From assembly GCF_016107655.1 (NCBI RefSeq), contig NZ_JABASX010000006.1, positions 1 through 64,000 of the forward strand: a stretch of DNA of 64,000 nucleotides, in the 5' to 3' direction. Numbering within the stretch: position 1 is the first letter of the stretch; each line of letters begins with the position of its first letter. The notes beneath the pieces are model-generated. The model saw nothing but the letters and a program-made list of their open reading frames with translations. It was not told where the DNA came from and did not search any database. Positions 41,334 to 48,973 of this stretch are shown one piece after another. This DNA is from Brevibacterium antiquum. GTDB lineage: Bacteria > Actinomycetota > Actinomycetes > Actinomycetales > Brevibacteriaceae. The position numbers and the translations under genes are program-made.

Positions 41334-42560
41334 ATGCATCTCGGTCAGGGCATCAGCACGATCACCAACGCGCGGGTCCTCGACGTGGATACGGCAACGA
41401 TATCCGAGCCGACGACAGTGACCATCAATGGCGAGCAGATCATCGAGGTCGGCGGAAGCGGCCCTCCTTCGGGGTCCGACTGCTTCGATGCCGAAGGCAG
41501 AATCGTCTCCCCCGGGCTGATCGACGCTCACGTCCATGTCTTGGCCGCCACCGCGAACCTCGGCAACCTGGGTGATCAATCGCCCTACTACCTCGGCGCC
41601 CAGGCCGCACGCCTGATGGGAGACATGCTCGGTCGCGGTTTCACCACCGTCCGTGATGCCGGAGGCGCAGACTTCGGTATTGCGGCGGCAGCGCGCGAGA
41701 ATCTCTTCCCTGCGCCGCGGCTGTTCTTCGGCGGCAAGGCGCTGTCGCAGACCGGAGGGCACGCAGATATGCGCGGGCCCGGAACCCATGTCATGGACAA
41801 ACACCTGTGCTGTCCGAATATCGGCATTGTCTGCGATGGAGCTGACGCGGTGCGAAAAGCCGCCCGGGAAAATCTGCGCACAGGTGCGGATCACGTCAAG
41901 ATTATGCTCTCAGGCGGAGTGGCCTCCCCCACCGACCGCGTCGATTCGACTCAGTTCTCAGACGATGAGATCCGAGCAGCAGTCGAAGAAGCAGAAGCGG
42001 CGAATCGGTATGTACTCGGACACGCCTACACTGCGAAGTCGGTCAATCGCGGTCTTGAACTCGGCGTTCGCTCCATCGAGCACGGCAACCTCATCGATCG
42101 TCGGAGCGTCGACCTCCTTCTCGAGAAGAACGCTTTCCTCGTCCCCACCCTCGTGACATACGAGCGTTTGAAGCAGGATGGCGCTGCATTCGGCCTGCCG
42201 GAAGCTAGCCAGAATAAGGTCGACGACGTCCTCTACGCTGGCCTGGATGCGCTGAAGCTGGCAGCTGAGCACAATGTGAAGATCGCCTACGGCTCTGATC
42301 TGCTGGGCGGAATGCACCCACACCAGGGCCAGGAATTTGCCATTCGCGCCAAAGTTCAGACCTCCCACCAAGTCCTGCGCTCGGCCACGACCACAGCCGC
42401 CGAACTGCTCAGACAGGAAGGTAACCTCGGCGTGGTAGCGGCAGGGGCCTCCGCCGACCTTCTGGTCCTCGACGCCAATCCACTGGACGACGTTTCAGTG
42501 CTGGGCGACGCAGACAGCTCGATTCACTCCGTCATCAAGGGAGGACGCCTCCTCGAGTGA
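41334..42560 (+). CDS. metal-dependent amidohydrolase (imidazolonepropionase/prolidase-like)
   Basis: A 408-residue TIM-barrel amidohydrolase. VSPGLIDAHVHV provides the HxH metal site at about 66-68. VKIMLSGGVASP supplies the Lys that is carboxylated in this group, and YVLGHAYT, IEHGNLID and AYGSDLLGG give the remaining His and Asp ligands. Homologues include Xaa-Arg/Xaa-Pro dipeptidases and ochratoxinase-like enzymes, so an N-acyl or dipeptide substrate is possible. The start ATG at 41334 follows AAGGAGA. It is divergent from rpiR and shares its operator. Specific reaction unknown. Confidence 0.88.
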   Translation: MHLGQGISTITNARVLDVDTATISEPTTVTINGEQIIEVGGSGPPSGSDCFDAEGRIVSPGLIDAHVHVLAATANLGNLGDQSPYYLGAQAARLMGDMLGRGFTTVRDAGGADFGIAAAARENLFPAPRLFFGGKALSQTGGHADMRGPGTHVMDKHLCCPNIGIVCDGADAVRKAARENLRTGADHVKIMLSGGVASPTDRVDSTQFSDDEIRAAVEEAEAANRYVLGHAYTAKSVNRGLELGVRSIEHGNLIDRRSVDLLLEKNAFLVPTLVTYERLKQDGAAFGLPEASQNKVDDVLYAGLDALKLAAEHNVKIAYGSDLLGGMHPHQGQEFAIRAKVQTSHQVLRSATTTAAELLRQEGNLGVVAAGASADLLVLDANPLDDVSVLGDADSSIHSVIKGGRLLE

Positions 42561-42969
42561 GGTTCTGTCCCCCTTGCGGTTTCCACTGGACAGCACGGAG
42601 GTGTGCCGCTCGTTGACGTAGAGACTGGCGCCAGGAACCGCGCGTGAACACGAAATTCCTACGACGTCTATATCGAGGTCGCACGCCGCCCGTGCAGTAC
42701 CGGTGGACGAACCGATGGCGCGGTGTCGCTGATTCCGGATCCCAGTGGCGATCACGCAGCAAACGCAATCTCGGAGTTTGCCGATAAAGGTTCAGAGCCC
42801 GCGCACCACACTTCTGCTGACACAAACTGGCAGACACCACACGGATTCGCTTCAACGCGCGCCTTTTTCAGGAGGTGCGCTTTGGAGAACGTCACGTTTT
42901 CGCGCACAGTCATATGAAGATACGAGGCCTGCAACACTATGGTCGGAAGCTGCGAACGCCTGTGACCGG
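42561..42969. other. ~400-bp region without a credible intact gene
   Basis: Several short overlapping frames on both strands (for example minus 42535-42855 and plus 42723-42917) have neither ribosome sites nor recognised domains. One plus-strand frame reads ...NSYDVYIEVARRP... DGAVSLIPDPSGDHAANAI..., interrupted by a TGA upstream, which has a protein-like look and may be the remains of a decayed gene. No repeats or palindromes of note. The RraA-like gene ends at 42970. Confidence 0.35.
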
Positions 42970-43599
42970 TCACCCCGGCAGCAGCTCCCGCAGGTCCTCC
43001 CCCTCCGCGATTCGCGCGAGTAAGGCCGACTCGCCTCGGTCGGAGGCCAACGCCGCCTGCAGAATCTCGTCTCCCGGTCCCGTCGGCGGCAACACGAGTA
43101 TGCCCTGCCGGTCGCCGAGCACCAGATCGCCCGGCTTCACCGTGACGCCACCGATCTCAACCTCACAGTCGAGGACATCATCGCCGAGGCTACCGGTGCG
43201 TTTCGTCGTCCGTGCGATCAGCCCCATGGCGAAGACCGGAAGCTTGTCCTGCACGATCCGCAGCGCCTCGGAGTCGGTGACGGGGCCGTCGACGACGATG
43301 CCTGCGGCACCCTTCGCGATCGCTGCAGCGGCAGTGACTGCACCGACTGGAGCATGCCGACCACCGGCCACCCGGATGACGAGAACGTCATCCGGGTTCA
43401 GGGAGTGCAGTGCCCTGTTGACGGCGAGCGCATCGGGTTCGCGCAGATCGAGCGTTCGGGCCGGACCGATCATCTGCGGCCCCTCGTTGATCGGAACCAT
43501 ACGCGGAGTGCAGAACCCGTCCTCGAGGAAGTGACCGAGCGTCGGCAGCTCGACCTCCCGGAGTGTCTCGATCAATTCAGCTGGGATCGCAGCGCTCAT
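42970..43599 (-). CDS. RraA-like / HMG-CHA aldolase family protein
   Basis: A 209-residue protein of the RraA/4-hydroxy-4-methyl-2-oxoglutarate aldolase family. GPARTLDLREPD, VLVIRVAGGRHAPVGAVTAAAAIAKGAAGIVVDG and GDLVLGDRQGILVLPP are family blocks. The usual Arg-Asp pair (VRD) after the DG is Val-Thr-Asp here (DGPVTDSEAL), so the substrate-binding Arg is not at its normal place. ATG at 43599 overlaps the RidA stop (ATGA); the frame upstream is not needed. It is the last gene of the MFS-RidA-RraA operon. Confidence 0.85.
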   Translation of the reverse strand: MSAAIPAELIETLREVELPTLGHFLEDGFCTPRMVPINEGPQMIGPARTLDLREPDALAVNRALHSLNPDDVLVIRVAGGRHAPVGAVTAAAAIAKGAAGIVVDGPVTDSEALRIVQDKLPVFAMGLIARTTKRTGSLGDDVLDCEVEIGGVTVKPGDLVLGDRQGILVLPPTGPGDEILQAALASDRGESALLARIAEGEDLRELLPG

Positions 43600-43997
43600 G
43601 CAGCCCCACCCTTGGCTTCGGACGTGTCTCCCACAACCGCCACGCATTCGACCTCGAGTGAGATGTCCCAGATCGAGACGCACACGGTGGTCCGCGCCGG
43701 CTTCGCCTCACTGAAGAATTCGGCATAGACACGGTTGAATGGCTCCCGCTGTTCGGGTGCGGTCAGGTAGGCGTTGACCTTGACGACCCGGTCAATCCCG
43801 CTGCCCGCCTCGTCAAGAACCGATCGTAAGTTAGTCAGACACGTTCTCACCTGGTCTTCGAAGGCCTCTGGGGTGCCACCGTCAGCGGCGAAGGGCACCT
43901 GACCTGTGGTGAAGACGAACCCATTGGCGACCACAGCCTGTGAGTACGGACCGATGCTCGGGGCCAGACCTGGCGCGGTTTCTATGCAACGGATCAT
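43596..43997 (-). CDS. RidA family protein
   Basis: A 133-residue Rid protein. Members hydrolyse reactive enamine/imine intermediates released by PLP enzymes. SIGPYSQAVVANGFVFTTGQ at the N-terminus, VVKVNAYLT and KPARTTVCVSI with the conserved catalytic Arg are present; the C-terminal EVECVAVVG closes the fold. ATG at 43997 overlaps the stop of the MFS gene, and its own stop overlaps the RraA-like start, so three genes are coupled. In such catabolic operons Rid proteins often act on a specific amino acid-derived imine; which one is unknown. Confidence 0.9.
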   Translation of the reverse strand: MIRCIETAPGLAPSIGPYSQAVVANGFVFTTGQVPFAADGGTPEAFEDQVRTCLTNLRSVLDEAGSGIDRVVKVNAYLTAPEQREPFNRVYAEFFSEAKPARTTVCVSIWDISLEVECVAVVGDTSEAKGGAA

Positions 43998-45433
43998 CGG
44001 TTCTCCACCCCCACCTCGGTGACGGCCTCAGGCTTGGCCCCCACCTCGACGGACGTGCCGCCATCGACTCTCGCCTCGGCGGTATCCGCCTGGTCGATGC
44101 TCTGCAGCCGATTCTCCGTGAGCAGGAACAGGGCGATGAGGGACAGGACCGCGGAGCCGGCGATGTACCAGGCCATCGAGTCGGACTGACCGGTGACGTC
44201 GAGCAGCCACACGGTGATCGCGGGGGTGATGGCCGAGCCCAGCAGGCCCGAGAGCATGTAGGACACGGACAGCCCGGAGTAGCGGATCTTCGCGCCGAAG
44301 AGCTCCGCGAGGAAGGTCGCGATCGGACCGTAGTTCGCGCAGAATGCGATCATCATCAGCCCGTAGGCGAGGAAGACTGCGGCGGCGTTCCCGGTGTTGA
44401 TGAGCCAGAAGAACGGGAAGGCGAGGATCACTTCGCCGGCGATTCCTGCGGCGATGATCGGTCGCCGTCCGACCTTGTCGGAGAGGCGGCCGAAGACCGG
44501 GATGAAGATGAGTCCGACGATGCAGGCGACGAGGACGACCCAGAGCATGAAGTTACTCGACAGCCCCTTCTCCTGGGTGCCGTAGTTGACGCCGGAGGCG
44601 ACCATGAGCGTGAAGGTCGACCCGGTCGACAGGGTGGCGATGCCGCCGAGAATAACGGGCTTCCAGTAGTGGCGCATGAGGTGGGCAAAAGGCAGTTTGG
44701 CCTTCGCTCCCTGTTCGCGGACCTGCTGGAAGCTCGGGGTCTCTTCGATGTTGAGGCGGATGTAGATGCCCACGGCGACAAGCAGGACGGAGGCGATGAA
44801 CGGAACCCTCCAGCCCCAGGAGATGAGTGCTTCCTCGGACACGAGACCGGTGACGATGAGGAAGGCGAGGTTGGCCAGCAGCGTCCCCACGGGGACTCCC
44901 ACCTGGACCATCGACCCGTACCAGCCTCGACGCTCCTCGGGTGCGTGTTCGACGGTCATGAGAACCGCTCCGCCCCATTCGCCGCCGAGCGCCAGCCCTT
45001 GGATGATGCGCAGGGTGAGCAGGATGAAGGGTGCGGCGATGCCGATCGTGTTGAAGTCGGGCACCAAGCCGATGGCCAGGGTCGCACCACCCATGACGAG
45101 GAGGGAGACGAGCAGCATCGACTTACGTCCGAGGCGGTCGCCGAAGTGTCCGAACAGGACCGCTCCCACCGTGCGCGCCAGGTAGGCTGCGGCGAAGGTG
45201 AGGAACGCAAGGATCGTGCCCAAAGCCGGTGAGAGCTCGGGGAAGAACACCTGATTGAACACCAGCGCCGAGGCGGTGCCGAAGAGGAACAGGTCGTACC
45301 ATTCCACGGTGGTGCCGATGACGCTGGCGGTCGCGATCTTGCGCATCTTCGCGCGATCGAGGCGAGCGCTGGCAGCTGTGCCGGCGCCCGAGTTGTCGAC
45401 GGATCCGTCGTCGGTGCGAGTTGGCGAACTCAT
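43994..45433 (-). CDS. MFS transporter, MHS type
   Basis: A 479-residue major facilitator of the metabolite:H+ symporter group. ASVIGTTVEWYDLFLFGTASALVF, GHFGDRLGRKSMLLVSLL and LALGGEWGGAVLM match the family, and about 12 hydrophobic segments follow. The polar N-terminus (~30 residues) and C-terminal tail are cytoplasmic. ATG at 45433. It heads the MFS-RidA-RraA operon and probably imports the compound these enzymes process. It is a paralogue of the carrier at 27340. Confidence 0.88.
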   Translation of the reverse strand: MSSPTRTDDGSVDNSGAGTAASARLDRAKMRKIATASVIGTTVEWYDLFLFGTASALVFNQVFFPELSPALGTILAFLTFAAAYLARTVGAVLFGHFGDRLGRKSMLLVSLLVMGGATLAIGLVPDFNTIGIAAPFILLTLRIIQGLALGGEWGGAVLMTVEHAPEERRGWYGSMVQVGVPVGTLLANLAFLIVTGLVSEEALISWGWRVPFIASVLLVAVGIYIRLNIEETPSFQQVREQGAKAKLPFAHLMRHYWKPVILGGIATLSTGSTFTLMVASGVNYGTQEKGLSSNFMLWVVLVACIVGLIFIPVFGRLSDKVGRRPIIAAGIAGEVILAFPFFWLINTGNAAAVFLAYGLMMIAFCANYGPIATFLAELFGAKIRYSGLSVSYMLSGLLGSAITPAITVWLLDVTGQSDSMAWYIAGSAVLSLIALFLLTENRLQSIDQADTAEARVDGGTSVEVGAKPEAVTEVGVENR

Positions 45434-45588
45434 GGTGGTGCCTCCAGAAGGGCAGATGAACAGTGAACGAAGTGACTGTCATCACTCTTCCGTGCGAGCA
45501 CTCCCGCGACAATGACGATTCACACCGGTGTCGTTGCCGAAATTGTGTATTTGCACATTTGCGGTGTTGGGCGGTCCTTGTGCCACCA

Positions 45589-45646
45589 GCTACCCGAACC
45601 TGCACGACCACTCCACCTGCGCCGCGCTTTTGCAGGTTCGGGTAGC
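45589..45646. repeat. 58-bp dispersed stem-loop repeat, copy 2
   Basis: GCTACCCGAACCTGCA (45589-45604) pairs perfectly with TGCAGGTTCGGGTAGC (45631-45646) across 26 bases. It is 49/58 identical, without gaps, to the copy at 38802. It lies just downstream of the minus-strand HNH-repeat gene, as a terminator would. Confidence 0.85.
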
Positions 45647-45663
45647 CGATGGCGACCGGTGAC

Positions 45664-46296
45664 TCACCCCGCCGAGGCGAGCGCTGCGTTCCAGCTTCCG
45701 TAGAACTTCCGTACCGCCGCGGCCGAGGGCACTTCACCCTTGTGTTCGGCGGCGTATTCGCCGTAGGCCTTGTAGGTGGCGCCGAGATCACGGTCGTCGC
45801 AATCAGCGACGAACATGGCGATGGCTTTGTCGTAGGCGGCCTCGTCGAAGCGCAGTTGACCGCGAGCTCTGCCACTCGAGCTGGTCGCCAGGCCCGCGGC
45901 CTTGAGCGCGTCGTTCCAGGAACCGAATCGCTGGACTGCCGTCTGGCTGGTCGGTGGCCACACGCTCGCGCCCTTGATTGAGGCCACGCCCAGGTGTGCG
46001 AGAGCTGCAGTGCGCTGCTTTTCGTATTTCGCTGCGGTCAGCGACACCGCCTCGGCCTGACTCCGCACGCACGAAATGGAGTCGGACACCTCGGCGAGGG
46101 CCTTCTTCACACCCGGCTCGTCGGACAGCTGATTACGGAGGGCCACCTCAACCTCGGCGAGGATCTCGCGGTCCTTGGGACCGAGCGCGGACGGAGACGT
46201 CGAGCGCAGGTATCCACCCGTGGCAGCGATGAAGAGCAACGCCCCGAGCACGGCAGGCGAGGAGATATGAGTCTTGTCAGCAGCGAAATCAGTCAT
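45664..46296 (-). CDS. protein with two homing-endonuclease-associated (HNH) repeats
   Basis: A ~210-residue protein. Two copies of a ~50-residue unit end in RFGSWNDALKAAGL (about residue 150) and KFYGSWNAALASAG (C-terminus), the pattern of the homing-endonuclease-associated repeat. A Lys/Arg-rich helix precedes each. The N-terminal ~90 residues are helical and acidic. No HNH or other nuclease domain is present, so it probably binds DNA only. Start ATG at 46296 or 46305; the frame opens to 46569 but that part is antisense to the secreted protein gene. Function unknown. Confidence 0.7.
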   Translation of the reverse strand: MTDFAADKTHISSPAVLGALLFIAATGGYLRSTSPSALGPKDREILAEVEVALRNQLSDEPGVKKALAEVSDSISCVRSQAEAVSLTAAKYEKQRTAALAHLGVASIKGASVWPPTSQTAVQRFGSWNDALKAAGLATSSSGRARGQLRFDEAAYDKAIAMFVADCDDRDLGATYKAYGEYAAEHKGEVPSAAAVRKFYGSWNAALASAG

Positions 46297-46465
46297 CCCT
46301 GCCATCTTACGCGGCAGATGTAGGAGAAGGATCGGTCGTTCCAAGCTGGTCACACCGCGTGCCGAACCAGGTACATCGATCGTCTCACCTAGACAAGGAT
46401 CGACTTTAGAGTCAGTCGTATTCCCGGCCGACCGGCTGGGAAAAACTCTGAAGAAGGAGACTGCG

Positions 46466-46723
46466 ATGAGGATGAAAAGAATGCTCGGGATCGGAGTGAC
46501 CTCGCTCGTCTTGGCCTCGGTGAGCGTGGTCGGCGCCAGTCCAGCGCAAGCGGGCACGAGCAAAACCACCTACGGCTACTACCCGACCCTCGAACGGTGC
46601 GAGCAGTGGGTGTTGGGCAGATCCCTCGCCCAAAAGTTCCAGGGCAGGAAGGTGATCAAGAAGCAGTGCTACGTCGTCCGTCCGGGTGAGAAATATATGG
46701 GCGTGGTCACCTCCATCGGCTGA
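46466..46723 (+). CDS. small secreted protein (85 aa)
   Basis: ATG at 46466 follows AAGAAGGAGA with ideal spacing. The protein begins with MRMKRMLGIGVTSLVLASVS, a signal peptide, with cleavage expected after SPAQA (about residue 29). The ~56-residue mature part has two cysteines (ERCEQWV and KKQCYVV) that could form one disulfide, and is basic. I do not recognise a family. The same kind of small exported protein is common in actinobacteria. It is convergent with the SMP gene and divergent from the HNH-repeat gene. Confidence 0.75.
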   Translation: MRMKRMLGIGVTSLVLASVSVVGASPAQAGTSKTTYGYYPTLERCEQWVLGRSLAQKFQGRKVIKKQCYVVRPGEKYMGVVTSIG

Positions 46724-46761
46724 GGACCACTGGACGATCGGCCCCTGCCCACCGAAGATGT

Positions 46762-47376
46762 TCACCCGGCGAAGACAGCGAGTGCTCCGGTGGCGATGAG
46801 TGTGGTCAGGGTCGTCCAGGCTGCGATGGCGATCCCTTGCCAGAGCAGGATCCAGGAGGTCTTGACGCCTGCGCTGACCAAGATTGTCGAGGTGATCTGG
46901 GTGGGGATGGCCAGGGGGCCGAGCAGGCTCGCGCCCGGGACTCCGAAGCGGTTGAGGAAGCGTTTGAACTTGATGCGGCCCTTCGATTCGGGCTTCTTTT
47001 CGGCAGGTGGCTGGTCGAGGAACCTCGCTTCGCCCTCCGCCGTTGTGCTCGAATCGGCAGGTGTGCTCTCGTCGGCAATGGCTGCTCCGGGACCTCCGAC
47101 CCCAACGGGAACGCTCTCCCGAGTTCGGCTCCGGCGAGTAACCACGGCCCTGCGTGCCCGGGCACCGAGCAACACGATGGCGGTGACGCAGACGAAGTTG
47201 CCGATGGCCCCGGCGAGGCCTGCGACGATCGGGTTGAGTCCGGCCCACACGCCGATGACGGCAGAGACCTCCCCCTCGACGAAGGGCACTGCGCCGGCGA
47301 GCGCGATGATGAGCGGCTGCAAGAGGTCGGGGACGTGGGAGGCGAGGTCTTGGAAGAAGGTGATGACGGTGTTCAT
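46762..47376 (-). CDS. small multidrug export-like membrane protein (SMP family)
   Basis: A 204-residue membrane protein of the small multi-drug export (Sm_multidrug_ex) family, whose transport role is not well proven. Hydrophobic segments include LLQPLIIALAGAVPFVEGE and VAGLAGAIGNFVCVTAIVLL at the N-terminus, and GVPGASLLGPLAIPTQITS plus two further segments at the C-terminus. A ~60-residue polar loop rich in Glu, Pro and Ser (about 85-130) separates the halves and is longer than usual. ATG at 47376. Confidence 0.78.
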   Translation of the reverse strand: MNTVITFFQDLASHVPDLLQPLIIALAGAVPFVEGEVSAVIGVWAGLNPIVAGLAGAIGNFVCVTAIVLLGARARRAVVTRRSRTRESVPVGVGGPGAAIADESTPADSSTTAEGEARFLDQPPAEKKPESKGRIKFKRFLNRFGVPGASLLGPLAIPTQITSTILVSAGVKTSWILLWQGIAIAAWTTLTTLIATGALAVFAG

Positions 47377-47504
47377 GATGTCCTCTGGAAGTCGGTCGGC
47401 AGAGACTGAATCGCTGTGGTGCGGGCTCTGCCGTCTGGTTACTACCAGTGGAAACTGTGTTCTCAGAACAGGGTCAAGTCCTGAGGTTTGAACTCAGGAA
47501 ATCC

Positions 47505-48290
47505 TCAGCCGGATTCCTCGGCTATGCGGGCTTTGATGAAGGCGGCGAAACGCTCACGGTGTTCTTCCGCCACGTCCAAGGTCGGGTACACCTGGAGGAA
47601 GGCTCGTTGCATGACGTCGATCTGGGCTTCGTTGTAGAGCTCGGTGATCGATCCGATGATGGCCGATTGCCCCATGGCGACGTCTCCGCGCATCCCGTGG
47701 TGCGGGGCGAGCAGCCAGGGGTTGGTCTCTAGATGCTCCTTCATACTTGGCGCAATCGCTTCGGCCAGCCTCGCGCGAGTGGCGTCATCGGCATCCTCGG
47801 CGAGGTCATCGACTTCTCGGTCATAGGGAGTCGACGCGGTCATGATCGTCTTCATCTCAGCCATCGTCGCCTCATCGTAGAGACGCGAGTAGAGGGACAT
47901 CAGGCTGCGATCGGGGCTGGACATCGTGGCCGCAATGTCGATGAATTCGGAGGCGGTGTCGATTGGGGCGCCGTGTTGCAGCAGCTTCGCGATCTGTTCA
48001 CGAGCCTTCTCCAACTCTGCAATGTTCTCCCCGAGTTCGACGTCGAGCCGCTTGAGCGCGAGCTGCTGCGCTTCGTGGTCGTCTTCAACGGAGCTGATGT
48101 CGGCCAGGGGGATTCCGAGTTCGCGCAGTCGTCGGATCTGCAGGAGCCTGAGCACATGTGAGGGTCCGTACTGTTTGTACCCGTTGCTCATCCGCTCGGG
48201 GTCCGCGAGCAGATCGAGCTTGTGATAGTGCCGAATCGTGTTGACCGTCGTCCCGGTCAGCTCCGCCAACTCACTGGTGCTCCACCCCAC
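47505..48290 (-). CDS. MerR family transcriptional regulator
   Basis: A MerR-type regulator. STSELAELTGTTVNTIRHYHKLDLL is the HTH and YKQYGPSHVLRLLQIRRLRELG the wing and second helix pair. A long helix that would form the dimerising coiled coil follows (about 75-110), then a ~150-residue C-terminal domain resembling TipA-type effector regions. I chose GTG at 48290 because it immediately precedes the conserved domain; the frame is open to 48458 but would overlap the divergent 56-residue gene. The ligand is unknown. The SMP gene next to it is a possible target. Confidence 0.8.
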   Translation of the reverse strand: MGWSTSELAELTGTTVNTIRHYHKLDLLADPERMSNGYKQYGPSHVLRLLQIRRLRELGIPLADISSVEDDHEAQQLALKRLDVELGENIAELEKAREQIAKLLQHGAPIDTASEFIDIAATMSSPDRSLMSLYSRLYDEATMAEMKTIMTASTPYDREVDDLAEDADDATRARLAEAIAPSMKEHLETNPWLLAPHHGMRGDVAMGQSAIIGSITELYNEAQIDVMQRAFLQVYPTLDVAEEHRERFAAFIKARIAEESG

Positions 48291-48390
48291 TAGCCGTTCC
48301 CCTCGCCGCCGCGTCGTCGGTGCCTCATCATTGCCTGACTGTGTCCAGTGTATTGGCCTGTTCCTCGAGTCGGCATGTTTAGACTGAACC

Positions 48391-48561
48391 ATGACTGATT
48401 TCAATATCGGCGATACCGTCCAGGTCACCTCCGGAGCAATGGCACACAGTGTCGGCACCGTCGTCTACCTCTATGAGAAGACCGGAAAGTACCTCGTGCG
48501 GACTGGCGCCGGGGCACAGGACTACTACGGCCCGGACGAGATCGAGCTGTTCAACCCCTGA
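48391..48561 (+). CDS. small KOW/SH3-like protein (56 aa)
   Basis: An ATG at 48391 opens a 56-residue frame to TGA at 48559-48561. The protein reads MTDFNIGDTVQVTSGAMAHS, then VGTVVYLYEKTGKYLVRTG and YYGPDEIELF. The GDxVxVxSG...GxxVxV pattern, with a following YLV strand, is that of a small beta-barrel of the KOW type that binds RNA or protein. It lies divergent from the MerR gene. The ribosome site is weak. Codon use (third-position G/C) supports coding. Confidence 0.65.
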   Translation: MTDFNIGDTVQVTSGAMAHSVGTVVYLYEKTGKYLVRTGAGAQDYYGPDEIELFNP

Positions 48562-48583
48562 CGCACTTACCGCTCCACGGTCG

Positions 48584-48892
48584 TCACCGCAGACGGGCCA
48601 AGGATTCCTCAGCGCGCGCAATTCGCTGGTCCACGTCCATCTGCCACCAATAGTCGCCCCGTTCTCCGAGTCCGTGCTTGGCGATGGAAACTCGATTTCG
48701 GGCAGCACTCACATCCTCGTCCGTTCCCGCCTTCTGTGCGGTGCGGACAGCGTTCCGCGCTGTGCCGAGATGGCTTTTCAGTTCTGCAACCATCTCCTCA
48801 GGCAGTTCCGGATCGGTTCTGCGCCATTTCCGGCCCTTGATGACCATCCACTTCTGCTCGTCGCTGTACTCGCGCTCCCCATCCTGGCCCAT
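48584..48892 (-). CDS. conserved hypothetical protein (102 aa)
   Basis: A basic/acidic helical protein: MGQDGEREYSDEQKWMVIKG, then RKWRRTDPELPEEMVAELKS, and a repeated-helix C-terminal half ending in RIARAEESLARLR. I know similar actinobacterial proteins, often with misleading transporter labels, in which a W-VIKG/RRWRRTDP block is followed by an ARxAV helix; no function is established. ATG at 48892 gives the conserved part; ATG at 48931 is possible. The frame to 49156 overlaps the divergent SNF2 gene and is a shadow. Confidence 0.7.
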   Translation of the reverse strand: MGQDGEREYSDEQKWMVIKGRKWRRTDPELPEEMVAELKSHLGTARNAVRTAQKAGTDEDVSAARNRVSIAKHGLGERGDYWWQMDVDQRIARAEESLARLR

Positions 48893-48973
48893 GATCAACA
48901 GTCTGTTCTTCTCGAACGACTGTGTCCACATCGAGTGTCCACGTGATATGTCCGTGGGCAATGAGAAGATGGC

